From: Pseudomonadota bacterium
GTDB lineage: Archaea > Thermoplasmatota > SW-10-69-26 > JACQPN01 > JAJPHT01
Assembly: GCA_021325135.1 (NCBI GenBank)
Contig: JAJPHT010000008.1
Coordinates: forward strand, 1-53,000
DNA length: 53,000 nt
Direction: 5' to 3'
Shown here piece by piece: positions 32,301-41,900 of this stretch. Under the pieces are notes generated by a model. It worked only from the letters and a program-made list of their open reading frames with translations. It had not been told where the DNA came from and made no database searches. Within the stretch, counting starts at the first letter, position 1; every line of letters starts with the position of its first letter. Position numbers and translations under genes: made by a program.

Positions 32301-32926
32301 TCCAGGTCGATCATGGGGCTCACGAGCCACTGGTGGATGCCGCGCGGGTAGCCCGAGTCGTCGCCGAAGCGGTACGTGCCGCGCGTGCCGTTGGCGTCGA
32401 CGGCCTGCTGCACGCTGAACGCGTCGGGCTCGCCCTGCTGCGTGACGACGCTCCAGGGGCCGGCGCCGCCCACGCGGTGGCCGGCGAAGTCGTCCTTGAG
32501 AAGCGTGACCTCGGGGTAGACGAGGTCGCCCTGGGGGACGGTGGCCGCGTCGCGCTGGTCGGCCTGCTGCTGGAGGAGCGCGATGGTGGACGTGTAGTTG
32601 TCCAGCACGTCCTTGCCCTGCGCCATGAGGATCGAGTAGGCGACGAGGGGCTGGCCGTCGAGGCCGCAGAGGACGGGCGATCCGCCCTGGTCCGCGAAGT
32701 AGGTGGTGGGGTCCTGCCCGGCGAGGGCCGCGTTGAGGGCGAGGAGCAGGTTGGGCTCGGTGATCTCGCTCTGGACGCACTGGCTCCCGGGCCCCGGAAG
32801 GGGGAGGCCCGGGATGCGCGGGACGCCCGGCGCGGACTGCGCGTCCACCACGGAGCCCGCGGGCAGGGCCATGAGCAGCGTCACGAGGAGGGCGGCCGTC
32901 TTGGGGTAGCGCGTCGCGATCTTCAC
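20357..32926 (-). CDS. Giant secreted multidomain surface protein, 4189 aa
   Basis: A signal peptide covers about residues 1-30 (TAALLVTLLMALPAGSVVDA). The protein then holds at least six beta-jelly-roll modules resembling immune-inhibitor-A/MAM-like domains, recognised by W/RLVSPxxDL signatures near residues 202, 1440, 2009, 2222, 2532 and 3145 (for example RLVSPVLDLRGAYDPVVSF). A propeller-like stretch sits at about 810-1110 (DAVYLVGDGGAVV, LYLAGPGGQLLV). Several CARDB and NEW3-like domains follow, concentrated at about 3800-4150. The C terminus NVPGFEIVALLAAIAAAL with a basic tail fits PGF-CTERM, the archaeosortase A recognition type. The GTG start at 32926 overlaps the preceding stop as GTGA, with a strong AAGGAGGG upstream. 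No metallopeptidase HExxH core was seen next to the immune-inhibitor-like modules. Confidence 0.88.
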   Translation of the reverse strand: MKIATRYPKTAALLVTLLMALPAGSVVDAQSAPGVPRIPGLPLPGPGSQCVQSEITEPNLLLALNAALAGQDPTTYFADQGGSPVLCGLDGQPLVAYSILMAQGKDVLDNYTSTIALLQQQADQRDAATVPQGDLVYPEVTLLKDDFAGHRVGGAGPWSVVTQQGEPDAFSVQQAVDANGTRGTYRFGDDSGYPRGIHQWLVSPMIDLDAVRGDAQTVSSVMAAENDAIQRLASLCDVQASPGRAGASPSTPAQTPGDGLPSTTGSLGFLCDQTTFGVTPGSGSPVRLLVGAFAQEVRDATAKLPVVRRTAQLDLDYGFNLANLTDGVRLWIYTGDHAPDRATLFSDTFGQGSDAAACATNPADTLTAGSIVSTGFGPGSSPAPQVTCRHDPSGGFLLGQSYGYSADPQYDVPVEGMSGPTAAFLQDAALPGETTSFTGDHPGVAHASIDLTNLTGKRAWVLFEVKTTPDSGRGGGFFSDRTLFPRSTGYGFTLYRVNATGQAWYRNARVEDVGANLPLSAEGNPYHDSVSAVRTVSPDLHAAPVVVNVMNAGMQTENGTLTVSLAVADAQGAFGAASPMGAPILVSNLTPSEVRAIQVPWGGAASPPRAGTLYRVTATLVPDEITGHTGDIESLNRTRETNPGSTPVRVPNHAADPTNDRTTATVDVRAYTRHALSAVPAKGSSGPALEVCAEVHSLVCTPSFTAKKGENRVLQVAVRNEGSQPETVNAQLLLSLDKVDKSAAVLDGPQRVLGDLEPGETRVVTWTIVPSDPGIYDAEAVFVSASGALATASRQVYVQRTTGTICFDNQGDDRECSATFQLSQPDFLKGRSFTAGVETPDGLLVAASNATGAALFLRAPDGTWNETPQGNLSGVGTIRAMLQGPDAVYLVGDGGAVVRDARGALTAIPLNASVAARFALTSATWWNGTLVAAGDSPVILVWNQTSKTMEPTGPIEYPHATEDGVVPIAFGGPVAALVANGPYLYLAGPGGQLLVNDGRQWNHTATPDGFAADMLGLAVRNGVVYAVGEGNSLLRARVDLAHNAVSFIPYAGIPTVDPKAAPRLVRAFPAPDGTLYVIDAQGDLAYCTACDNPAAPGWGLAEVPLPLVGSPAHEAGVVAAVVGDGVATLLAEGGVLLDHVPGSATYANQQDWTTLPLLYAKDGAVQTGINTQSNQAFRGVLPAPLPVGGSQNGFRLFRVVLDHNVMSASPAGEAFVRILYQQYPDSTLPENGAYNTCPRPAGLASGGIPNLNSALTPPTAPLGDVCHVSGSMVQLGNVFLQDVAAFSAPTASSGWEHLVIDNIAPGVYESAAKSQTGMFYGLELYKESGVRWAVDHVSVEGLNDTGWHELMHYDGASNHTGDAWRPYYVVSSTGSSQGVSNANFVDVANDWQEVQTPYYYTRASPWHVTTEGDRPVWAANNELMGGGSSPRLMDGYNARLVSPVLDLRGAYDPVVSFRQKFAFRTITNDAGTTHSLVDGDAGWIEVQYLRQGPDECPPPATSATTCGWSPFYRVRPDGDYPNGKALGFGDYTSYRGGIVASSSYNDYSGIGLGPNQQNPATGRAGSYWARDMRPDASGVFRDPLDTSTYEPASVDLNDAACRPGFDSPTATDCIPPNAAGGQVDLSGHLVRVAFHLLTWTSPNNLTVADAGDNNWEFNAANAAQQAVSPASYPGEGWYVTDFKVVGARPLGIDLAATNLQFKVGYDADRLGVGPGTRVPINVTVRNNGIYDALGYTGSLEIRRVLDPVAKTSTLLQTIPLAQQPLLEAGASVNHTFFWDVPFAEGQLYSISFHATPLGIDRDEDPTDNVALLGTLANPVVAHSRPEFHLDALVRPENATSQIPRAITLYLDNTGNVPLSGFRVTRDVQDLTGLVVDHRVYSTVRPVPEGTRVALASVADLDPSTDVFFQPPQNRDYKMVASATVDSTGQHLADGLTRTIRSLDAFLFDDAETGVQGEAFRGDWSLDPSWSLQSPGFRSDAAYGFGDPATNRYPADADASATLPLVDVGSARDAKVAFYQRYQFEPGFDAGVLQASADGGKTWTNLPASADPLNGLPLGVIGDTPLSAASPLHPTGNPDDAAFAVSGDSSTLPAAPGGWVFSQFDLTRFPNVTQQSVAYAFYRNPQLQQFAGTLGNATTLPPSLANPAVYTDVKWGATGDLGKRGYWEYDNLTQPGGEAQASLGSDAILPVAGDGALWWSGSASFEDDQRNVTGNEMLNVPLNLTGVTDPRAKVTLDWWEWADRFGQTLRYYDNTSLYSPQPGVTGFYNAFAGVVGDGQHPGQTYRFNVSKPAIVETRGRWYHMVADVSNLKGLNVNVSFAYAPKVGDALSGCGNTSVTKRISCYGNMLDDRGFAIDGFRVNVTQVVNGKPANGVTLLDPKTAWAAASVVGCANFTGGEHLWATGGTSYLPCYSVPGSSPNMTFDTYTRFEKGDPASANYAALVGRNWSLVPYVPGVQSNWSVVPVMDLDGKGMTPGNLQNALGETPRAWYSGYPGDPRCRDLTDATNGDGAAKEYSKTLGLTSMPCPLPGSESRLVTPVFDLSQIAGENAVLSFQHRYAFEAQKYADSDYPLASGGVVEAQVYDDASGTWGPWRQIYANDAMTPYPRNADGSYNTGLDMGKGYDGANPAAPARGGYSYFTVNSTPTNNGATRRYDPPFQAVPPVKGSPVRQDVQFLYSQFSTDTPYGAAHHGWVPASFDVSDLIGKKVRFGFHVFFSGQPAIQQKAATLTKPDGSTGSLRPDDNGGWWITNVSVVGDVLSGSPIQLRLRAATDGSVDDGHWQVDDVSVFGQRYGRNVGIFADESALHSTTPGHNVTIPVTIRNMGSTVRRGLAIDARMAPVNGANPAVVLSGDAPAGLLADPDASHPGAMLFLASPLAPGQSTTIHVTLTADKTLPNGFQDLLLLELREFNPTSQNTPYVPIRDNEVQGFLERHVQFEVLDHGSLSVVSATTTPVNARVGENATLTLRLANAGGVPLNAALSCSAEVYDHNVPTNHQTSPGREADVDRETIPSCGSASVPLPVGGSAVVSFQATPHAAGVLAFHVGGSVADGTVGGFNLTPDVFPTTLEMAIAAAPQAYATGFDNPDDAKANWSQGNAPNGFGWSTTRGHDGAGALEIGVNESTLAFGASYNDGVGPGGSYYQAVSPVIDLHNFTAQQPAFLTFWHEDRLARYDGASVSAQVVLDETASAEKPATGAFSCKLVPVGGYEGPITGWWGPQPPPTGGQSKPQTEDMNAAFGNETALPSAGASGFQFSSGNDYFTSPGGWEETWSKAVFDLANQPHCHPVGYNPGKGDAEPATRLSLLGHKIRLVFRVWVGPGSAIEAAQKSPLARGQGHAMLVDDLSVGPYNLEIHPQSQHAVLLDNVTKTFNVVVTNRGSFPDLARVTYDADNSSAPEGSVRPPADAFALQPGETRLVPVTVTLPRDPGLLPTTYRATLRVKSDLDGAVGGPTLVDLVFAPRQLADLGVSVALPVGAQALVQEGTEAFLPVTVDNHGLVDSQPSTLHVVDHWVEGGTDVAYDLPLPAIKSYYTSPDESTAVIEFHWKPARGAIGQHVLTFVADPASVGEEYSRSDNVVQATLPVTALLIPDLDVSAQDALTLRNSLGGVVDPAQDADVSRYEVTAGELASFELTVSNPGRAAATNVDVRASIGSLTLPAKSIAFIPAGGKAVVTFNWLAQKGEYNLSFDVRNEQLQLSTDNDHYPGTGLTLLIVKGYDVRLDLGQLADAVAAGADLKLPFNVTNDGNAGEDLQFVAQAPPGVSVTLPRDGLFLRAGETFSGLARVDVGPDAVAGAAEPQFIRVLAVSRENPMKVASGETPLAVRAEYAGSLVATVASASPPTIVVPITARNEGNSVAPWTVSATLPPGWTAQETLPAKLVVPPRGQATLALHVSVPPGTAPGAQAVQAHAVMPDGEARDGSVSVNVQPFRVASAKVVDSVAKPAEGALAYPVAVENAGNTKTPFQVVLTSVPPGVEASLEPSTFDLAPGAKTVATLLVKPNATVPAGSYPVVAYALFPGVTPDTAEGRANVQALHVSIARPDFQVNALEYAPRQGLSPGDRVTVRLPVANGGSGPASDVPVHLFVDDYFVGETRIPSLDAGAKTEVSFNWTAQPGAHTLTAVVDPYNDTVDPATADNAVSALVTVSGAGSPGGLAAQRSNVPGFEIVALLAAIAAALVVTPKTGSRRPPK

Positions 32927-35900
32927 TTGGATCCCTCCTTCTTCCTGCGCATGGCGAGCGCGGCGATGCCCACCGCCGCCACCGCGGCCGTCGTGACCAG
33001 CGCGACGCCTCCCATGGGGACGCGCTGCGCGAACGCGGCGAGGCCGGCGGCGGGTCCCGCGGCGGCGCCTTCGGCGCTCACCAGCGGCCCGCGCACGGCC
33101 TTGCCGTCGGGGAACGAGACGGTGTAGCGCCCGTCCGACGCCTCGAAGGCGTAGGTGTGCGGCGCGTCGCGGCGCTCCGGCGAGAGGCGCGTCTCGTAGA
33201 CGTACTGCACGCCGCTGGCCAGCGACCCGCCCTCGACGCGCGTCATGTTCTGGGGCACGCCGTCGAGGATCAGGTGCACGTAGGTCGGCGCGACGCCGCC
33301 CGGGCTCATGTAGGTGACGACGTAGCGGAAGAGCGTGGTCGCGCTTCCCAGCGTGGGCGTCGCCGCTCCGGCGGTGAGGCGCGGCAGCGCGGTGGCGCTG
33401 GCGCGCAGCGTCTCCGAGACGGGGCCCTCGTTGTTGCCATAGTCGACCGCGACGACCTGGTACGTGTAGGGCTTCTCCAGCGCGAGGCCGGAGTCGTCGA
33501 ACGTCGTGCCCTGCACCTCGGCGACGGGGCGGAACGTGGCCGCGTCGTCGCTGCGGTAGACGCGGTAGAACGCCACCGCGACGTTGTCGGTGGCGGGGGG
33601 CCACGAGAGGCGCAGCGTGCCGTTGAGGAGGTCGACCACCGAGAGCGGCCCGACCTTGGTGGGCGCCTGCGCGTCGACCTTCGTCGCGAGGGTGCCGCTG
33701 ACGCGCACGGCGTTGCCGGCGGCGTCCACGACGTCCAGGGTGTAGGAGTACGTGCGGCTGGGCAGCAGGCCCGCGAAGGAGAGCGTGGGGCTGCGCTGGA
33801 GCGTGGCGGTGGCCGCGCTCACGGCGGGGCTGCCGGGGGCCGTGGCGTTGCCCACGAGGAGCACGGGCTCGCTGGTGTCGACGCGCACCTGGGCGGTGGT
33901 GTAGTCCTCGCGGCCGGGCGTCGGCTCGCCCGCGCTGGGCGCCACGTTGTCCACGGGCACCTGCGCGACGAGGTGGAGCTCGTTGCCGGCGAGGTCCGTG
34001 GCGACGATGGGGATGGACACCAGCGCGGCGGGGCTCGCCAGCGTGACGGGCGCCGTGCCGGCGTAGAGGTCGGTGCCGGGGAGGCGCACGAGCTTCGTCT
34101 CCTTCTGGCCCGAGAGGCCCGACGTGTCGGCGATCGCGAGGGCGATGCCGCTCTCGTCGGTGAGCGTGAGGTTCAGCGTCACGGTGCCGCCCGCCTTGGC
34201 GGCCGCGGTGCCGGGCGCGAAGGACGCGGGGTTCACCACGGCGACGGGGGGCGCGTCGTCGACGACGACGGTCCACGTCTCCTCGTCGAGGTTGCCCGCC
34301 TTGTCCACGACGCGCAGGTCGAAGGCGTGCGGGCCGGGCGAGAGCGGGAAGGGCAGGGCGTAGGCCAGCGAGGCGCCCGCGGCGGTCGCGGACGCGGTGA
34401 GGTTCGTCGAGACGATATCACCATCGATGGCCAGCGTGGCGGGCGCGGCGCCGAAGCCGGCGAGGTTGTCGGCGACGTTGGCCTTGAGCGTGGGCTGCGC
34501 CTCGCGCGTGGCCACGAGGGGCGAGACGACGTCCACCGTGGGCGGCGTGTTGTCCAGCAGGAAGGGCCCGAGGACCAGGGACGCGGTGTCCACGTGCGCG
34601 GGGTCGGGGCCGGCCTCGGCGGTGACGCGCAGGCGGTAGGCCGCGCCGTCGAGGTAGCGGCTGCTGTTGAACGTCAGCGCGTGGTCCGCGCCGCCCTCGG
34701 TGCGCACGGTGTAGAAGCTCCAGGGCGCGCCGGGCGCGGGCTGGACCTCCAGCGTGTAGCGCACGAGGCCCGCGGAGCCGTGCAGGCCGCCGCGGAACTG
34801 GAGGGGCACGGCGCCCGAGAGCGCGCTGCCCGCGGCGGGCGAGACGCCCTCCAGGAAGAGGGCCGAGGAGGTGGCGGCGGAGAGGGCGTCGCTGAGGTTC
34901 ACGAGGCCACCCGCGGTGGCCGAGCCCGCGCGCACGAGGTAGCGCGTGGAGGGCGAGAGGCCCGAGACGGTGACGACGTGGGACCAGTTGAGCGTCTCGT
35001 TGCGCGGGCCGTCCACCATGGTCGCGTTGCTCGTGCCGTAGCGCACGTAGCCGGTGGTGGGCACGGTGGTGTTCCACGCCAGCGTCAGCGAGTCGTAGGA
35101 CGCGTTGACGACGCGCACGTCGGGCGCTCCGGCCGCGGTGAGGTTGAACTGGAAGCTCTGGAAGCTCACCGGGATCTGGAACGTGACCGTGGCGGGGTTG
35201 CCCGCGTTGTCGTACACGGTGGCCGTGACGGGGTAGACGGAGTCGTCCACGAGGCCGGGCTTGTCGACCTTGAAGGTGACCTCGCGGTAGACGACGGAGC
35301 CGTCGCGGGCGGGGCGCGCGTCCAGGATGCCGGTCCGGTTGAGCGAGCGGGCGTCGAAGCGAATGCCGTCCGCGACGCCGAACGCGTCGCCGGCAAGGAT
35401 GCGCAGCGAGAGCGTGTCGCCCGGCTTCACGGCGCTCTGCCCCTCGGGGTAGAGGGGCGGCTGCGCCTGCACGTCGGGGGCCTTGCCGTCGAGGACGACG
35501 TTCTGGAAGGAGACCTCCAGCTCGTTGCCCGCCTGGTCGAACACCTGGGCCGACGCGCTCCAGACGCCGTTGGGGTAGAGCGTGCCGTTGCCGTTGACGG
35601 AGCCCCAGCCGTTGTACGCCCACTTGTCGTAGCCCGAGGGGCAGGGCGCGCCGGAGGCGTCGGGGCTCGCGGCGTAGGAGCGCGTGAGCACCGCCAGCGT
35701 CGTGGGGTCCACGTAGTCGAAGTTGACGTTGACGCTGGCGACGCGGCCGTTGGGCGTCTCGTCGTCGTGCGCGCAGAGGCGGAACGAGACGGGCGCGCCC
35801 GCGCGCACGAAGTACGCGTCCTGGCCGAGGAAGGTCAGGAGGTTCGCGCCGACGACCTCGTCCTGCGCGACGAGCGCCTTGGGGAGGCCGGGGTCCTCGC

Positions 35901-38900
35901 GGATGGCGGCGTAGAGTCCGCCGTCCAGCTTGTGCTTCAGCGCGGCGGCGTAGGCGGCCTCGCGCTCGTGGGGGCAGTCGGTGGGCGTGCACGCGCCTTC
36001 GACGTTGCCCGCGCGGTCCTCGGAGATGGCGACGAAGTAGGACGTGGGCGTGCTGGTGGGCGAGACGTCGATGGAGGTGACGTCGGGGCCGAAGTCCTTC
36101 TGGCCCGGCGCGAGGGGCTTGTCGGGGCTGGCGTGGGGCGCGGCCCAGTTGGCGGGGCTGCGCAGGTCGCCCGAGCCGGTGTATTCCAGGATGCGCGTGC
36201 TGCGCACGCCGGAGCCGCGCTCGTCCACGATCCAGCCCAGCGGGATGGCGGAGCCGTTGAGGAAGGGCTGGCCCACGACGGCGCGCGTGGCGAAGACGGT
36301 CTTGGGGGGCGTGGCGTCCACGAGCACCGAGCGCGTGGCGGTGGTGGGCAGCGTGGCCTTGTCCGCCGCGACGACGCGCAGCGTGTAGACGCCGTCGGGG
36401 AGGACCTGGCCCGCGTCGCCGCGGCCGTCCCAGCCGGCGCTGAACCGCGCGTAGGGGGCGCGGGCCGCGTCGCGGTAGTAGCTCACGTGGCCCGACTGGA
36501 GGACGAAGCTGCTGGCGGCGTCGGGGAGGACGCCCTCGGCGGGGCGGCCCGCGAAGAGGGTGCGCACGACGGCGCCGCTGGCGTCCACGACCTGCATGGT
36601 CACGTTGGTGGAGGGCTCGGTGGGCACGCGCACGTCGAGGCGGCTCTGCGTCGTGTCGTCGCCGTTCTGCGACTCGCTCACGACGAAGTAGGAGATGGGC
36701 GTCCCGAGGTCGAAGGTGCTGCCCAGCGTGTTCTCCACGGGCTGGCGCACCTTCTGGTCGAGGATCGCGTTGTCCAGGAGGTCCGTGAGGTCGAGGATCT
36801 GCTCGCCGCCGATGCCGTTGACGACGGGGACCCGCACGTCGTTGGGGTCGAGCCTCTGGTCCTGGAGCGGGTTGCCCGGGACGGGCAGGGTCGACAGGGG
36901 CAGCGTCTCCACGGGGATCGCGGCGATCTCGGTCGCGATGGCGGCCTGCGCCTGGCGCATCGCGCTGTCGAAGGGGCCTTCGACGTCGCCGCACACGTTG
37001 GCGGTGGGGACGCAGGTGCCGGCGAGGGTCTGCTGCACGCTGAGGTTGGGCAGCGACTCCACGATCTCCAGCTTCAGCGAGTAGCCGGAGGGGATGTCGA
37101 CGCCCAGGCCGTCGGGGGTGGGCTGGATGCCAAGCTCGCGCAGCGCGGGGGAGTCGTTGAGGTCGAGCCAGAAGTCCTGGAAGGCCGGCGTGGGCGTGAG
37201 GCTGGGGTACGTCGTCTGGTTGACGGTCCCCAGCTCGGCGCGCGCGGGGGCCAGGTCGTTGTCGATGCCGGCGCCCTGGCTGTCCACGGCGTTGCCGGGG
37301 GAGGGCGCGGGCGAGGCGCCGTTGGCGTAGATGGGGCACACCGGCGTGACGCTGCACGCCTCGGCGCGCGCGAGGCCGGCCAGCGCGGTGCCGGGGCCGA
37401 GGCTCGCGGCGCTGGCGATCTGGTCGCGCACGGGCGTGAGGAAGGGCTGCGCGGGGCCGGGGAGGCTGTCCGCGAGGCGGTCGACGCGCGTGTCGAACGT
37501 CTGGTCCGCGAGAAAGACCTTCTCGCCGCCCACGCTGGCGTCGCCGCCGGTGGAGTTGACGAGGCCGATGCGGATGTGCGTGGCGTAGTCGGTGATCAGC
37601 GGGATGAGGCCCGTGTGCTGCGCGAGGTGGACGTGGAAGGCGTCCTTGGCGACAATGGTCATGTCGCCCGCGAGGCGCGAGGTCTGCGCGCTGTACTTCT
37701 TGTCCTCGCCCGAGGACTCGGTGACGTAGCCGCCCGCCGCGCTGCGCGAGGGCGTCGTCGTCAGCGTGGGCGTGCCCGACGAGGAGGGGAGGTAGAAGGG
37801 CAGCAGGCTGCAGAGCCGGTCCACCGCGGGGTCGGGGACGCACGGGATGGTGGCGTTGGCGCCGGAGGGGCGCCAGCCCATGAGGGCCGCGAGGCGCTCC
37901 TCGTCGGCGTCGTGGGAGACGCTGTAGTTGGCGACGAGGCGCTCCTCGCCGGGCGCCGCGCCAAGGGGAGTGAGGATGCCGTCGGCGGCGCCCTGGAAGC
38001 GCGGCGCGACGTCCAGGTCCACCACGGGGCGGTTGCTCACGACGGAGGTCGCGTGGCCGTGGTCGACGACGCCCGCGCCGGTGGGCGGGATGTCGTAGAA
38101 CGCGATGCTGGACGCCTTCTCGCCCCCCTCGGAGAGGGAGAGGCTGATGGCGGCGCGGGCGCGCAGGTCCACGATGCCGTCGCGCAGCTGGGTGGTGTCG
38201 AAGGGCAGCACGACGTCCTCCACCTGGCGCGCGCCGCTGGCGAGCTTCGACGCGACGGGCACGCCGTCCACGAGGAAGTCCACGCCGTCCACGAAGAGGT
38301 CGTTCTTCGCGGCGGAGGCGCCCGGCGCGGCCTGCGCGGGGAGGCCGTTGCGGGTGAGGTCGACGTGCGCGCGCAGGCACACGGTGCCGTTGAGCACGGG
38401 CGCGTGCAGCGTGGCGGTGTAGTCGCGGGTGGGGACGAGGGGCGCGTCGTCGGCGCAGCCCTTCAGGGGATCAAGAGCGCCCGCGAGGGGGTCCCACCGC
38501 GTGATGGTGAGCGTCGTGCGGCCATCGCCGCCCAGGAGCGAGGTGCTCAGGAGGCCCGCGAGGCGGTCGCGCACGAGGTTGTCCGTGACGTCGTGGTCGA
38601 CGCCGATGCCGCCCTGGCTGGACGAGGGCTCGCTGCCGCTGGCCCACGCGACGCCGTTGTGCGGCGGGGGCGCGGGGGAGTTGGGGTCGCTGGGGAGGAC
38701 CGCGCACGCGACCGCGCCGGGGCAGAACGTCCGCGTCGCGATGGTGTAGAGGTCGTTGCCCGCGAGGTCGAGGAAGGTGGCCGTCGCGTTGGCGTGGGCG
38801 GGCACGTAGCCGTCGTCCGCGAAGCCGCCGGGCGTGAGGTAGCGATCGTCGCCGTCGCTCTCCAGGAAGACCGCGACGCCGTTGTGGCTGGCCGCGCCCT

Positions 38901-41900
38901 GGGAGGCGTCGCCCGCCTGGTACGTGTCGCTGCCGCCGTTGTCCACGAGGAGCGAAAGCCCGCCGTAGTCCGCGAAGGACTGCGAGCGCGCGCCCGAGGT
39001 CATCACGCCGTCGCTGCCGGCGGAGCCGAGGTTGGCGAGGATGCCGACGCCCGCCACCGAGGCGGCCTGCGTCAATTCGGGGACGTGGGCCGCGAGGGGC
39101 GCGGACGCGTTCTGGCCAAGCTGCGCGAGCTGGATCGTGGCCCACTGCGCCATCTCGGGCGAGGGGTCGCCATCCGGCGCCGCGCCGGTCGCGCTGAAGG
39201 CGCTCTCCTGGTCGGTGGTGCCGGCGGGGTAGACGAAGTCGCTCTGCGTCGCGGCCTCGTGATAGCTCATGCGCACCGCCACGTCGCGGTCGAGGTACTG
39301 CGCGTCCGTGCACGAGGGCGTCGTGGGGTCCAGGGGGTCGCAGTAGTGGAAGCCCTGCGAGTCGTAGGTGAAGCCGAAGGCGAGGCTGTCCGCCTGGAGG
39401 CCGCGGCGCAGGGGGCGCTGGAGCTCGGCGAAGAAGCGGCCGTCGACCACGCGGCAATTGGCGCGGCCCTTCACGGCGTCGTTGGGGTCGTTGGAGACCC
39501 ACGCCCCGTTGGCCTGCGCGGCGGAGCGCACGACGTTGCACGTCCCGTCGGGGTTGAACCCGAGGACGATGCGCTCCAGGCTCGTGCGGCCCAGCGCGGC
39601 GTCGTAGGGGCGGAGCGTGGCGCCCGCGTTGATGTCGATCGTCAGGCTGTCGCCGTTGGCGCCCGCGTAGGTGGCGGGGTCGGAGAGGCCCATGGAGCTG
39701 CGCGTGGGGCCGTCCACCGCGACGTAGAGGTTGCGCTCGTCGTTGCCGAACGCGACGCGGAAGGGCGCCTGCTGGCGCGCGTCCTGGAGGCTCGTGAAGG
39801 GGAGCACGAGGGGCGCGGCCACGCTGGCCGAGGAGAGGTTCAGGGTGACGTTCCACTCGGACTCGTTGCCGTAGTTGAGGTTCGCGTCCACGAGGGGCGC
39901 GCGGGGGAGCCACGGCGAGCCGTAGGAGTCGGTGAGGGTCCTGCCCACGCCGTAGGCGTCGGCGCCGCCCGCGTCCACGAGGACGCCCACGCTGAAGAAG
40001 CCGGCGCCCTGCGCGAGGCTGCGGTCGGCGCTGTGCGTGCTGGCGCCGCTGCCCGCGTCGAAGAGGAGGCTCACGGGGTAGAGCGTGAGCGTGGGGCGCG
40101 TGCAGGAGAGCGCGCTGCACGCGGCGAGGGGGCTCGCGGGGGGCGCGCCGCTGGCGAGGACCTCGCCCACGAAGCCGCCGCCCGTGTTCTGATAGCTGTT
40201 CTTGCCGCCCAGGTCCACGATGAGCGCGTAGTCGGTGGCGTTGTACGTCGTGTCGCCCAGGCCGCCGATGGCGAGGCGCGCGGCGGGGAAGTCCAGGAGC
40301 ATGCCGTTGGGGTCGGTGCCCGCGGGCGAGTCGCTGCCGCTCACGGCCGCGAGGAGCGCGTTGGGGTCCTTCGCGTCGGTGTCCAGGTGGACGCCCACGT
40401 CGGCGTAGAGGTGGATGCCGGAGTCGCCGTTCTGGAGGGGCGAGTCGGCGCGCTGCACGGTGAGGCGGTCCTCGCGGTCCGCGCGCTGCTGGTAGGCGCG
40501 CAGGACGGGGTCGAACGCGCTGTAGGAGTCGAAGCCGCCCGCGTCCACGAGGAGGCCCACGCCAGGCTCGGCCGCGCGGCCGCTGCCGGTGTTGGCCGCC
40601 GCGCTGGGGTTGAAGGCCTCGCCCAGGGGCGCGCCCTGGCTCACGACGCCGCCGGCCTTGTACGCGTCGTTGCCGCCCAGGTCCACGAGGGCGCCCACGG
40701 CGCGGCCGCCGCCCACGCCCTGGGCGTCGATGCCGGTGGCGGTGTAGAAGTCGGACGTGGAGGCGTCGCCCGCGAGGAGGACGCCCACGGCGTCGGGGCC
40801 CTGCTGGCAGCCGCCCGCGAAGTTGCTGGTGGAGAGCATGTCGCAGCCGCTGGGGAGGTCCGAGCCGTTGGCCGACGCCAGGGGGAAGCCGCGGGCGAAG
40901 CCCTGGCTGTTGGAGCCCGCGGTGAAGACGTTGAGGCCCGGGTCGCTGCCCAGGTCGAAGAGGAGGCCGGGCACGGCGCGGCGGTCCGCGGAGTCCTTGC
41001 CGGGGAGGCGGCCGTCGCCGTTGGGGAGACCCGTGGCGCCGTTGAGGCCCGTGCCGTAGCCGGCCAGCGAGGCGCCCTGGGAGAGGTTGCCCGCGGTGTA
41101 GCGGTCGAAGGCGCCCGCGAGGTCCAGGAGGACGCCGCCCACGGCGCCCTGGCTCACGTCGCCCGCACGGTAGACGTCCGAGCCCGCGGTGTCCACGAGC
41201 ACGCCGTACATGGAGCCTTGCGTATAGCTCACCGAGGGCGTGTTGTACGAGTCGCAGCCGCAGTCGCCCGCCTGGGGGTCCTGCACGGTGCCCGTGGGGA
41301 TCGTCATGGCGGGGTCGACGTTGAGCGTGAGCGTGGGCGCGAGGAACGACTGCCTCAGGCTCACGGGGGAGGACTTGTCGGTGGCGTCGTCGCCGGGCGC
41401 GGTCACGATGGGGGTGGCGCCGCCGGCCACGCCGAAGAAGCGGTCGTTGCCGCCGAGGTCGATGGCGACGAGGTAGTCCACCGAGTAATTGGTGGCGACG
41501 GAGTCGCCCACGGCGAGGATGCCCGCGGGGAGGCGGAAGGCGTAGGCGTCGCTGCTGCCGGGGCTCGTGCCGGCGGGGGGCGTGGAGGCGGTGCCGCTGC
41601 CGGTGGCGTTGGGGCCGAAGGTGGCGGAGGAGCCGACGCAGTTCGCGCCGTCGAGGTTGGCCTGGCTGGGGAGGCCCGTGCTGGAGGAGCCGCCCACGAC
41701 GCGGGGCCCGGAGTCGTCGACGATGCTGGTGTTGAGGTGCACGGTGCCCAGGCACGCGCCGCTCACGCTGCCCAGGTCGTTGATGGGCAGGCGCAGGTCG
41801 ATGATCTTGTCCGAGCCCTTGGGCGTGCCCTGGGGCGCGTCGTCGCTGAGGGGCCCGCCGTTGCCGTTCACGGCGTTGCCCTCCAGGGGGAGGTTGAGCG

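Noticed and set aside
20333..33127. A 4264-codon open frame on the plus strand opposite the 4189-aa gene, and similar long plus-strand frames opposite the other operon genes
   Set aside because: They arise because the real minus-strand genes avoid TTA, CTA and TCA codons; their products are Arg/Gly/Ala/His-rich without domains, signal peptides or sensible starts, whereas the minus-strand products have recognisable domains and coupled junctions.
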